A DNA stretch of 64,000 bases from an uncultured Pseudomonadota bacterium. Lineage in GTDB: Bacteria; Bdellovibrionota_B; Oligoflexia; Oligoflexales; CAIYRB01. The position numbers and the translations under genes were made by a program. The notes below the pieces were generated by a model. It saw nothing but the letters and a program-made list of their open reading frames with translations, was not told where the DNA came from and did not search any database. This document shows positions 21,089-30,214 of this stretch, piece after piece (position 1 is the stretch's first letter; every line of letters starts with the position of its first letter). The stretch is taken from assembly GCA_903915625.1 (NCBI GenBank), contig CAIWTN010000017.1, positions 1 through 64,000 on the forward strand, in the 5' to 3' direction.

Positions 21089-22498
21089 ATGGGCATGGAT
21101 GCTCTGACGGCTTCAGCGTTTACTGCTTTAGCCAGAACACAACTCCCTGATCTGCACAGAAAGTTAGCTGCCTTAGCCAAGCTTCCAGTAAGCAAACGGG
21201 AAGCCGACTCGGAACTCGCTCAAGCCATCAGCGCTGTTCAGGCCTCGTTTTTTCGACTAAATGAATGGATTAGCGGCCACAGCGCTGGCACCACTTCAGA
21301 TCACTTAACCCAAAACGAGATTAAACTGGAGCATTCCCAAGCGGAGCTCACAAAGAATGCGGACTATGAAGACGAGTCGAACGTTGCGACCAATAAATCC
21401 CAATTAGACTCCCTCACCTCTCTGGCCGCTGAGCTCGTGTGCGACCGAACAAGATTTAGCAGTATCGAGGAGGATATTCGCAGCATAATCCCGCGCAACA
21501 TCGCAAGTACTTTGGCTGAAGCCATTCAACAACTAGACCGTCACACTAAACAAATGCGTGACACTGTCATGAAAATCAGGATGGTTCCACTCAGCCATGC
21601 ATTCAGCAGATTACCTACAATGGTTCGGGAATTAAGCGCCCAGCTGGGGAAGGATATAGAACTTCAATTCATCGGAGAAAGTACTGTGCTCGACAAAACT
21701 ATTGTCGAACAAATTGAAGACCCACTCATCCGACTGATCCAGAATTCCTGTAAGCAGGGAATTGAGACTCCGGACACGAGACAAAAGGTAGGCAAACCTT
21801 CAGCAGGACTAATAAAAATATCCGTGCGACAAGAGGGCAATTATATTCTCATCGTCATCAATGATGACGGACAGGCGCAACGCGATGTTGACATGGACAT
21901 CGTGCAAAGCCAAATATCAAAACTCCAGGGCACTTTGGAGCTAGATTCAGCACAGGCCCATGGCACCACTGTAACCATCAAGCTTCCGTTAACTCTAGCA
22001 ATGGCTCAAAGCCTACTTGTAGAATCCGCGGGTGAGCTCTTCGCCATTCCGATGGGTTCAGTCATCGAGTCAAAGCGTATCACTCCTGAAGAAATCCAAG
22101 TCAACGGCAACACACACTTCATCCAACAATACGATTTCAAGATTCCAGTGATTTATCTTCACGAAGCTTTCAAACTAGATTCTAAAAATGAACTTTCCTG
22201 GTACTCAAAAAATCAAAACCAAAAGAATCAAATTCGATTGCATGACAAGATCGTAGCACGCCGTGAGGACCGCCTGTATGTCGTAATTATAGGTTCAGGC
22301 GAGCAAAGCTTCGGCCTTATCGTAGACCAGGTTTTATACCAACAAGAGATCGCAATTAAATCACTTGGCCCCATACTGCACACTCTACCCTGTATCGCTG
22401 GCGGATTTATTTCTGGCAATGGTGAGGTCGTATTAGTACTCGACCTCGAACAGATTGAATCACGATTTATATCACCCGTAAGGAGAAGGGCCGCATGA
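21089..22498 (+). CDS. CheA-like protein with degenerate HPt and ATPase regions plus a C-terminal CheW-like domain
   Basis: RDTVMKIRMVPLSHAFSRLPTMVRELSAQLGKDIEL, LDKTIVEQIEDPLIRLIQNSCKQGIE, GTTVTIKLPLTLAM, then a P5 domain. The ATP-lid segment is missing. Confidence 0.85.
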   Translation: MGMDALTASAFTALARTQLPDLHRKLAALAKLPVSKREADSELAQAISAVQASFFRLNEWISGHSAGTTSDHLTQNEIKLEHSQAELTKNADYEDESNVATNKSQLDSLTSLAAELVCDRTRFSSIEEDIRSIIPRNIASTLAEAIQQLDRHTKQMRDTVMKIRMVPLSHAFSRLPTMVRELSAQLGKDIELQFIGESTVLDKTIVEQIEDPLIRLIQNSCKQGIETPDTRQKVGKPSAGLIKISVRQEGNYILIVINDDGQAQRDVDMDIVQSQISKLQGTLELDSAQAHGTTVTIKLPLTLAMAQSLLVESAGELFAIPMGSVIESKRITPEEIQVNGNTHFIQQYDFKIPVIYLHEAFKLDSKNELSWYSKNQNQKNQIRLHDKIVARREDRLYVVIIGSGEQSFGLIVDQVLYQQEIAIKSLGPILHTLPCIAGGFISGNGEVVLVLDLEQIESRFISPVRRRAA

Positions 22499-23052
22499 CT
22501 CTCGACCTTAGCAACCGCAGCGATTCATTCGACTCTGCCAATAGCCAGAGCGAGCAACAAACACTAATATCTAATGGCGCTCTTAAAACGGAGCTCGAAG
22601 TCGAGAACTATAAGTTTTTTAGCTTCTTTATCCATGACACTGAGTACTTATTACCAATAGCAAATGTCGAGGAAGTCACTAATTTGCCATCAATTTCTTT
22701 CTTGCCTAATGCAAACAGATTCTTAGATGGCGCATTTCATCTGCGCGGAAGTATACTGCCGGCAATCAACATGAGGAAAATTTCTGGATCACCAAGAGGC
22801 GAGCCTTCGCCTGAAAGCCGCCTCATAGTGGTCCGTGAGGCTGGACTCGATTTCGGGTTGATAGTCGATAGAATTAATCATGTGGTCACCCTATCTGCAG
22901 ACCATATAGAGCGCCAAACTCAATCTAGCTACCCAAATAGCGAGAATTTTTGCAGCCAAAAACTCAAAAACGGCAACCGATTTACAGGTATTATAGATCT
23001 CAGCAAATTATTAACGCTGATAACCGGCGAAACTAATCTAGACCTTTCATAA
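22495..23052 (+). CDS. CheW-like protein
   Basis: FFIHDTEYLLPIANVEEVTNLP, FHLRGSILPAINMRKI, RLIVVREAGLDFGLIVDRINHVVTL. Overlaps the CheA-like gene by 4 bp. Confidence 0.82.
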   Translation: MTLDLSNRSDSFDSANSQSEQQTLISNGALKTELEVENYKFFSFFIHDTEYLLPIANVEEVTNLPSISFLPNANRFLDGAFHLRGSILPAINMRKISGSPRGEPSPESRLIVVREAGLDFGLIVDRINHVVTLSADHIERQTQSSYPNSENFCSQKLKNGNRFTGIIDLSKLLTLITGETNLDLS

Positions 23053-23148
23053 AGCCAGGTGACCTGCTAGCACCTGAGGACTTTATTCTGCAACTAAATC
23101 ATGCCATAATTCCCCAAATCAAAGTCTTGTTTTGGGAGAAACACCATC

Positions 23149-23925
23149 TTGAAGCGATCGATCTTCAATCAAAAGGGCGGCGTCGGCAAAACTTCTATCA
23201 CCTGTAACCTTGCCGCTGCCTTTGCCAAGGCTGGTCGGAAGGTCTTAGTCGTAGACTTAGATTCTCAATCAAATAGCACCCAGTACCTACTGGGACCATT
23301 AGCTAAAGAAGTGACGAGTACAATTGCTGACTTTTTTGAATCAACACTCAGCTTCAAACTCTTTGGAGATTCATTAAAACAAGCCCTCTACAAAACAAGC
23401 TTCGATAACCTCTGGTTAATTCCAGCCGAGCGCGGACTCTCTGAGCTACAACAAAAGCTCGAAGGTCGATATAAGATCTTTAAATTAAGGGACGCAATTG
23501 ACGATCTAGTCAAAGATTTAGGATTCGACGACGTGTTTTTTGACACACCACCGGCGTTGAATTTTTATAGCATGAGTGCACTAATGGCATCTGACCGAGT
23601 GCTCATCCCCTTCGACTGTGACGCGTTTAGCGGAGAGGCTTTACTTCAAGTGATGGAAGTCATTGAAGAAGTGGCCTCAGATCACCAGCCGGATTTATAC
23701 GCCGAAGGAGTGATTATAAACCACTTCCAAGCGCAAGCGAAGCTACCTCTTGAAGCAATTGAGAGCCTGCGGAGCAAGGGATTTCCAGTACTCGAACCGT
23801 ACCTTTCCACTTCAATCGTGATGCGAGAGAGCCACGCAGCACATATGCCCCTAGTGCATTTTCGCCCAAAGCACAAACTATCTGATGAGTTTAGCAACCT
23901 AGCTGGGCATCTTATCAACCACTAA
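23149..23925 (+). CDS. ParA/MinD-family ATPase without an adjacent ParB
   Basis: FNQKGGVGKTSITCNLAAAFAKAGRKVLVVDLDSQSNST, DVFFDTPPAL. TTG start. Confidence 0.9.
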   Translation: MKRSIFNQKGGVGKTSITCNLAAAFAKAGRKVLVVDLDSQSNSTQYLLGPLAKEVTSTIADFFESTLSFKLFGDSLKQALYKTSFDNLWLIPAERGLSELQQKLEGRYKIFKLRDAIDDLVKDLGFDDVFFDTPPALNFYSMSALMASDRVLIPFDCDAFSGEALLQVMEVIEEVASDHQPDLYAEGVIINHFQAQAKLPLEAIESLRSKGFPVLEPYLSTSIVMRESHAAHMPLVHFRPKHKLSDEFSNLAGHLINH

Positions 23926-23939
23926 GCAAGGCACCTAGA

Positions 23940-23972
23940 TAGTTTCTGGCGCTCAAAGCGCGCTAGAAACTA
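23940..23972. terminator. Hairpin between convergent genes, possible terminator
   Basis: TAGTTTCT-gGCGC-tcaaa-GCGCgct-AGAAACTA, overlapping the stop codon of the minus-strand gene; AT-rich sequence follows on the + strand. Confidence 0.5.
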
Positions 23973-26900
23973 GATATTTAATTTTGTCACGAATTCAATT
24001 AACGCCTTGGCATACGGTGACCTTTGATAAATTTCACTATGCTTATGCAGATTCGGCACCAATAAATCCTTATCGAGAATTGATTCGAAGAGGCCGATCA
24101 CATCCAAAGTCTCAGCTATCTGCATGCGGTAAATATGTGCTCGCATCGACTCCCATAACTGCAGTACTTGATCTTCGCTCGGCATTCCTATTTTTTCGTG
24201 TATAGCTCTAACCGGCCTAAGATCAAAATCGCGCAGATATTTATTAATGCCATCAGATGAACTGAGCTTCATCTTTAGCTTTGAGAAGCCCTGTTTACTA
24301 AAAATCTGATGCAACGAACCAATAACTGGCAAGAAATCCCTTACAGGATCAAGTGCCAGCGGCACATAGTAATGGATCCTAACAGACCATATCAGACCGA
24401 TTATACGATGAAACAGATGACTAGACGGCGTCTTTCGATAGTGGGAGCTATCGACATATAAAGTACGCCGCAAGCCATCATAGAATATTTCTGCACCAAG
24501 ACCCGGCAAATCGTATGCTGTGTACTTCGCGACTCGGACTCGCTCTGCATAATGGTGTAAACCTACCGTGCGTAAGATGCCACTCTGCCAGTCAAGTGGC
24601 TTACGCATCTGCTGAATCATCGACTCCGTTAAATTCAATTTCTTATTAAGATAAGTTTGAGAGAATCTTGATGAGTTTATTCGCACCAGTAAAGGTGCCA
24701 TCGCAATCACCAATTTATGCAAACTTGAATTGAGCCCTGGCGTATTCAGACGCTGAGGGAACCTTTCTTTACCCGACAAGGGATATCCATACTCATCAGG
24801 ATTTCTCCAGACTCTCCAATGCCAATTGCTCAATCTTTCGCAGTTGCCTGCCACAAGTGCAACACTCTGTATCGCTAGATGCTTTTCAATTTCACTTGCA
24901 AATGCTTGCTGCAATAGTCGGCCAGTAAGATCAGCATTGAAATCACCTTTTATGACTGCTGCCCGCCAGTCAGCAGCATCATCAGCAGCATCGACATTGA
25001 CTCCAAAGCCCTCTCGCAAAGTATTGTCGACCTGGACAGTATCTATGACATTGCGATCAGTGGACTCATTTCCATCAGCTACCTCGAACGAAGTACTCTG
25101 ATTCATAAGCATAGTTCCGTCAGCACCATCACCAGAATCTAAAGCAGTCTTAATAGGTGGGATAGGTGGAATAATGACACCTGGTGCCGGCGGAAAAATC
25201 ATATTGCCAAGTGTCAGCGCCTGGGTGGTCGTTTCTTCGCTTAGATCCGCCGAAAATCCAGCGACCACAATTGGCGGCACAGCTCTGGGACTAAGACCAC
25301 TCAGCACATCCGCGCCCAAATTAAACTCCATAACGTCTGCCGAGGGGCCAGTTTTTCCATTTAATTGACCATTGCTGGATAGACCGACCTGCAAGATTTC
25401 GTCACCACCTAGGTTCATTGAAGACTCGGCAGAGTCTTCAACGTCATCAATATCTTCGCTATCGAGATCTATAACATTGGCCGCAAACGGATTGTCATCT
25501 TTACTAACTTTTTTAGTGGATAAGATCTGACCTTTTGGAGCGACTGTCGATGCGGCATCTTCATGTTGCACGTCAGCTCTATCTTCAACGGAAAGATCTA
25601 GTCCACCGGCCGGTTCCAAGTCTAGGCGCAGAATATCACTACCACCCATCGACCCTGAACTTGGAGGAACTTCGTCCGCGATATCCAATTTAAATTCTAC
25701 TACTTCCCCACCACTGAAGGATTTCGGCACAGGAGCAAAAATCCCGACCGGTGATGGTTCGACTAGGCTCGAATCACGTGCAATATTTGGTACGACAAAT
25801 CCAGCAAAGTCACCGGAAACTGCCTTTAAATCAACATTCGCGGATTCCTCTTTTGAAGTAAAATCCACATCCTGTAGTCCTGCAGAAACAGCGAGTCCAA
25901 TATCGATCGCGGGGGCAGAAATTTCTTGTGGCACTCCATTATCTGAATCTGGACGAAGAGATGACTCCTCCTTCTTAGCTAAATCGATACTTTTCTCTGC
26001 AGACTTAACCGGCGTACGAGGGAGCGCCGTGGCCCCATGTACTAAAATTTCCTTCTCCAGATTACGCAACTCTAATTGCATCGACTCGATAGTAAGCGGG
26101 AATGATTTCAATGGACGCTGATCGAGGCGAAGCTTAGGCAGAATGGCACGCAAATGAGTTAAGCGTTCCGTAGGGGCACCAAATTCGAGCAAGAGAAAGT
26201 AAAGCGGCATCCAAGTACGACTATTACTTGGATCAGCGGCGTAGACCTCCGAATATATCGCCAAAGCCTTGCGCCTGGTTTCATCCTGGTCAAACAACAT
26301 ACTTGCATAAACTAACATTAATTCTTGCTTACTCGTTGGCCCAATGCGATCACCGATATTGTGATCTAAGGCAGCCTTGTAGCAATCAAGCAGCACATGA
26401 CGCATCTCCCCCCGCTCGATTAAAATAGTGGTCTCAGATAAATACGCTTTCATCTTTGACTTGTTTGCTACACAAGCAAGACCGCGCCACCATTGGTCAA
26501 CCACTTTTTCTGCGTCAAGCTCAACAATTGCTGCCTTAAGAGTAACTTTGTAGATCTCACTCGATACAAGGCCGTTATTAATCAAGGCACCCGCTAATTG
26601 TCCAGCCTGCTGCCATCTACCTTTTGAAAAAGACTTATCTACGTGCTTCTGGAGTATCCGCTGCACCGCAACAGGATCCTCTCCAATTTTCAATAAACGC
26701 TCTGCATTTCTAGTCAAAGTCTCAATATCTACCGTAGATGCGACATCCTGCAAATACTCACCAAGATGTTGCTTTTCGCGCTCCACATCATTAGTTTCCG
26801 CAGCTAACTTAGCGAGCACATGATGAATTTTATGTGGTTCGTCGCTAAAGCGAGCTGAGGCACTAAACGCTAGGCGAGCTCGCGCACGATCCTTCATCTT

Positions 26901-29900
26901 GTGCCAGAAGATTTGACCAAGTTGGTCTAGTAGCGCAAACTTCTGCTGCCTATTTTCTTCAAATTCCGCCTGCTTCTGCAATGCCTTAGCGAGCAACTTC
27001 CAATGACCAGTACGCTCTACAAGTATTCTAAGTTCCTGCAATTCATCAGGAGTACAAGCTACGAGTGTGCAGACTCTAGCCACCATTTTTTCGGTCGCTA
27101 CTTCTTGATTCAACCTCTTGGCATATAAAGCTGCGGCAGTTCTCGCATGACTCACAGCGACGTGTATCGTTGTCGCCTTAAACGACATCAACTCATGGTA
27201 GATGGCCAACTCCTGGTCCAACCCCCTCAGTAATTTTATAATATCTCGTTCGGCGAGCTCAGCTGTCAGCCCTCGTTTAAGCAGCTCCCTAACGAAGAAA
27301 AGTAAATACTTTAAATCCGGCGATTCTTTCAAAGCAGAAACAGCTTCGTTAAGAACGATTGTTTGATCATCAACTATAGGCAACATTTGCGAATAAATAC
27401 TGCCCATGAGCTCGTAACGACGAACATTATCTAAATCAAATAGTGACTGTATAGCCTCACGCATCCACTGCAATCGTTGCATCGATGTCAGCTTTTTCAG
27501 CTCACCAATTGCGGCCATTAAACGCCCAATTGCATCGACCTGATTTGCTTGATGGTAAACTTGAAATCTTTTTTTCAAAGCAATATCAGCAGATAAATCG
27601 AATGCGTAAACTCTTAGGGCCAGATTATCTCGTTGTAAATCTGTCAACTCAGCGGGCGTTGTCAAGAGCTCGAGAATTAGAGACTGCTGATCTGCTGGCG
27701 ATACCTGCTGCAGACGCAATTCAAACGCTTGAACTAACGATCTATAGTCCTTCTGCTGTGATAAGTACTCTGTGAGAAACGCAAAGCCACTCGCATCTAT
27801 CCAGCCTTCCTGGTTAGCTGCACGCAGATGCCGAATAGCGCCAACATCATCACCCAGCCGATCCCTAAAAACCTCAGCTAATCGACATAGAAATTCCCCG
27901 CGACGGCGTCCAGACTGAACCGCTGGAATTTTCGCTATCAGCCTCGCACTGAGGTCCGACCAATCAATATCAACATCGTTCCAGCTAAACAAAAGGTCTA
28001 GCTCCTGCGTTGCAATCGTACTCGTCGCAAGCAGACGGAGATACAATTCTAATGCTCGCTTCGGCTCTCTCACTGAACCACGATATAGGCTCACTAGTTC
28101 ATCAAAAATGGGCTTTAAATATTCACTCTTCCCATTCTGCTCAAATACCGCGAACTCAGCTTCAAGAATACGGGCCAGTGACAAGTGATTTGCGCCCTGC
28201 CTATAGATGTGCTCAAGCTCACGCAACGTCTCAAGATCAGAAACATCGTATTCTATTGCCATTTCATAGCGAGTCGCCGCCAGATCTGGCCTATGGAGAT
28301 GATGACACCAAATACGGCCAATTGTTGCTTCTAAACAGCGCTTTTCGGCAGCACTCAGATTTAGGTTCCGATCCTTGAGCAAACTATCGGACACCTGGAT
28401 CGCCTCTTCGTAGCGTTCACGCTCCACGAGTATGTCAGCTATGAGCAATGCAGCTGCCACTAAGCCTCGATCAAGTTTCAAAGCCTTCTGCGCTAACTGT
28501 ATAGCATCGTCGCCACTGATCCCTTGTAGTCGACGGAGTTCAGCCAATCTCAAATGAATTTTAGCTAGTTCGATACGCCGTCTCTCGGCACCTATCAGAC
28601 GGTGCAGCAGACTTATTTCCGCGTCGATACGATTATCCAGTCTAGCCAATTCTATTAATTTTTTTAGCACCCTAGGTACGTCGCCACGTTTCTCAAGAAC
28701 TCTGTAATAGCAATCTGCAGCTTTGTCGTGATTTTCCTGAGCCCACACATCGCCTAGCAATTCTGGCAATACTAAATCAAAGCATTGCAAATTGTCCGCA
28801 CCACGAATCTCACTCATGAGCAGCGCACCAAGTTTCGATAAATGCTCGAGTGATGCTGACTGATTTTTGCTCAGTAAGGCTAGATGAATCGAATAAGAGA
28901 GGAACAGCTTTTGATTAGGCTCAAGATCCAAAGCCCTACCCATGATCGCATCGTCGTTGAGTTCACCGCACCCAACAAGCCCAAGTAATGAAAGGCGGCG
29001 CCACAGATAGAGAGTGTCACGTTCTGTCGCACAACGGTCGACTAGCTGCTTCCAGGCTTGGTTCAACTTTCCAGTAGTGATCGCCTTGTCGAGATCACGA
29101 CATTGTTCTAGGCGCTCTCTCGACTCCAAAACTTCCACCGGCACAAACGTCACTTCGGTAAAACCAGCAGGTATCTCCATGTCATCAGACAAAAGTCGAA
29201 CACTTAACCCTTCATCGCCAGCGAAAACACTTGGGCTGAATTGACCACGTGCCTGCGATAATTCCGCTTCCAGCTTCCGAAGCATCGCCGGTGTTGCCCC
29301 GAGGCTAGCCAAATGAACCAACACGGGCGCCATCAGAGGAAAGCGCATTTCATGAATCGAGGTCGGCACGCACTCTTTGTGGCTAATTTCGCCCCATGAT
29401 CTTAAACCCAGAGCCTCTGCTAAGAATCTCAGAGGCACGGTTACAAAGACGAAGGGAAGGAAGCCAAACCCAAAGATATCGGAAAGTACTAGCTGGCCTT
29501 CAGTGCCTTCGGCGAGGATACGTACCTTAAATCCACCTACCCCGTTTGTGTGCTTGGATAGTTGGCGCGACACATCGTCGCCTTGAGTTCCTTGATCGCG
29601 ACGAAGAGCACGGTTGAATTCGAAAAGGCACCATATCGATCCGTCTTTCTGAAAAACGAAGTCACTGGTGGTACGGGCCCCGAAGTATTTTTTGGTCAAA
29701 TTGCTCAAATTGCGCAAAATAGCTGTCTTATCGAGGTCCATCATCAAATTGTGAACGGCCAACCCACTCTTACGAGATGCCAGCTCGCTACCAAGGACAC
29801 GCCAAGGATTGACGACTCGACTGGACGCCGGCTTGTTTTGAAGACTTTCCGGAACTTCTTTGGGATCAACCAAAGACTCGCTCCGCAGTCTCCACAAGAC

Positions 29901-29978
29901 CCACGTTTGACGAGACTCACTCACGAAGCCGAGCTTCGTCAGCAGTGCATCAATAGGCTTTTCGCTCTCCTTGCTCAC
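23970..29978 (-). CDS. 2002-aa TPR-rich protein with an acidic/disordered linker and a distinct C-terminal domain
   Basis: Single 6-kb ORF. Multiple TPR-like helical pairs (e.g. ALELYLRLLATSTI, KALAIYSEVYAADPSNSRTWMPLYFLL), then low-complexity D/E/S/P/G and a conserved-looking end. Confidence 0.75.
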   Translation of the reverse strand: MSKESEKPIDALLTKLGFVSESRQTWVLWRLRSESLVDPKEVPESLQNKPASSRVVNPWRVLGSELASRKSGLAVHNLMMDLDKTAILRNLSNLTKKYFGARTTSDFVFQKDGSIWCLFEFNRALRRDQGTQGDDVSRQLSKHTNGVGGFKVRILAEGTEGQLVLSDIFGFGFLPFVFVTVPLRFLAEALGLRSWGEISHKECVPTSIHEMRFPLMAPVLVHLASLGATPAMLRKLEAELSQARGQFSPSVFAGDEGLSVRLLSDDMEIPAGFTEVTFVPVEVLESRERLEQCRDLDKAITTGKLNQAWKQLVDRCATERDTLYLWRRLSLLGLVGCGELNDDAIMGRALDLEPNQKLFLSYSIHLALLSKNQSASLEHLSKLGALLMSEIRGADNLQCFDLVLPELLGDVWAQENHDKAADCYYRVLEKRGDVPRVLKKLIELARLDNRIDAEISLLHRLIGAERRRIELAKIHLRLAELRRLQGISGDDAIQLAQKALKLDRGLVAAALLIADILVERERYEEAIQVSDSLLKDRNLNLSAAEKRCLEATIGRIWCHHLHRPDLAATRYEMAIEYDVSDLETLRELEHIYRQGANHLSLARILEAEFAVFEQNGKSEYLKPIFDELVSLYRGSVREPKRALELYLRLLATSTIATQELDLLFSWNDVDIDWSDLSARLIAKIPAVQSGRRRGEFLCRLAEVFRDRLGDDVGAIRHLRAANQEGWIDASGFAFLTEYLSQQKDYRSLVQAFELRLQQVSPADQQSLILELLTTPAELTDLQRDNLALRVYAFDLSADIALKKRFQVYHQANQVDAIGRLMAAIGELKKLTSMQRLQWMREAIQSLFDLDNVRRYELMGSIYSQMLPIVDDQTIVLNEAVSALKESPDLKYLLFFVRELLKRGLTAELAERDIIKLLRGLDQELAIYHELMSFKATTIHVAVSHARTAAALYAKRLNQEVATEKMVARVCTLVACTPDELQELRILVERTGHWKLLAKALQKQAEFEENRQQKFALLDQLGQIFWHKMKDRARARLAFSASARFSDEPHKIHHVLAKLAAETNDVEREKQHLGEYLQDVASTVDIETLTRNAERLLKIGEDPVAVQRILQKHVDKSFSKGRWQQAGQLAGALINNGLVSSEIYKVTLKAAIVELDAEKVVDQWWRGLACVANKSKMKAYLSETTILIERGEMRHVLLDCYKAALDHNIGDRIGPTSKQELMLVYASMLFDQDETRRKALAIYSEVYAADPSNSRTWMPLYFLLLEFGAPTERLTHLRAILPKLRLDQRPLKSFPLTIESMQLELRNLEKEILVHGATALPRTPVKSAEKSIDLAKKEESSLRPDSDNGVPQEISAPAIDIGLAVSAGLQDVDFTSKEESANVDLKAVSGDFAGFVVPNIARDSSLVEPSPVGIFAPVPKSFSGGEVVEFKLDIADEVPPSSGSMGGSDILRLDLEPAGGLDLSVEDRADVQHEDAASTVAPKGQILSTKKVSKDDNPFAANVIDLDSEDIDDVEDSAESSMNLGGDEILQVGLSSNGQLNGKTGPSADVMEFNLGADVLSGLSPRAVPPIVVAGFSADLSEETTTQALTLGNMIFPPAPGVIIPPIPPIKTALDSGDGADGTMLMNQSTSFEVADGNESTDRNVIDTVQVDNTLREGFGVNVDAADDAADWRAAVIKGDFNADLTGRLLQQAFASEIEKHLAIQSVALVAGNCERLSNWHWRVWRNPDEYGYPLSGKERFPQRLNTPGLNSSLHKLVIAMAPLLVRINSSRFSQTYLNKKLNLTESMIQQMRKPLDWQSGILRTVGLHHYAERVRVAKYTAYDLPGLGAEIFYDGLRRTLYVDSSHYRKTPSSHLFHRIIGLIWSVRIHYYVPLALDPVRDFLPVIGSLHQIFSKQGFSKLKMKLSSSDGINKYLRDFDLRPVRAIHEKIGMPSEDQVLQLWESMRAHIYRMQIAETLDVIGLFESILDKDLLVPNLHKHSEIYQRSPYAKALIEFVTKLNI

Positions 29979-30151
29979 CCAAGAAACCTCTAAAAATCAG
30001 TCAATTACAGGAACGTTATTAGACATTTGCTCAACGCGAATCACACCTCCTCAAACTGCTGCCACTTGGTGTGGCTGGTCGTTAGAGGTATCGGCACATT
30101 TTATAAACAGCTTAAACTTTTCCTTGAATTACCCAGTTCCGCGATATGCCT

Positions 30152-30160
30152 TGCTATAAT
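30152..30160 (+). promoter_or_regulatory. Extended -10 promoter element (TGC-TATAAT)
   Basis: TGCTATAAT in the divergent intergenic region, 54 bp upstream of ATG 30215. Confidence 0.55.
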
Positions 30161-30214
30161 CAGACTTATGCCAATGACATGGACACCCCGGGGTGAATAG
30201 AAAAGGATCAGCTC

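Noticed and set aside
25150-25200. Short repeats (ggtgggataggtgg...) suggestive of a DNA repeat
   Set aside because: Simply encode the PPxPPI proline-rich stretch of the 2002-aa protein.
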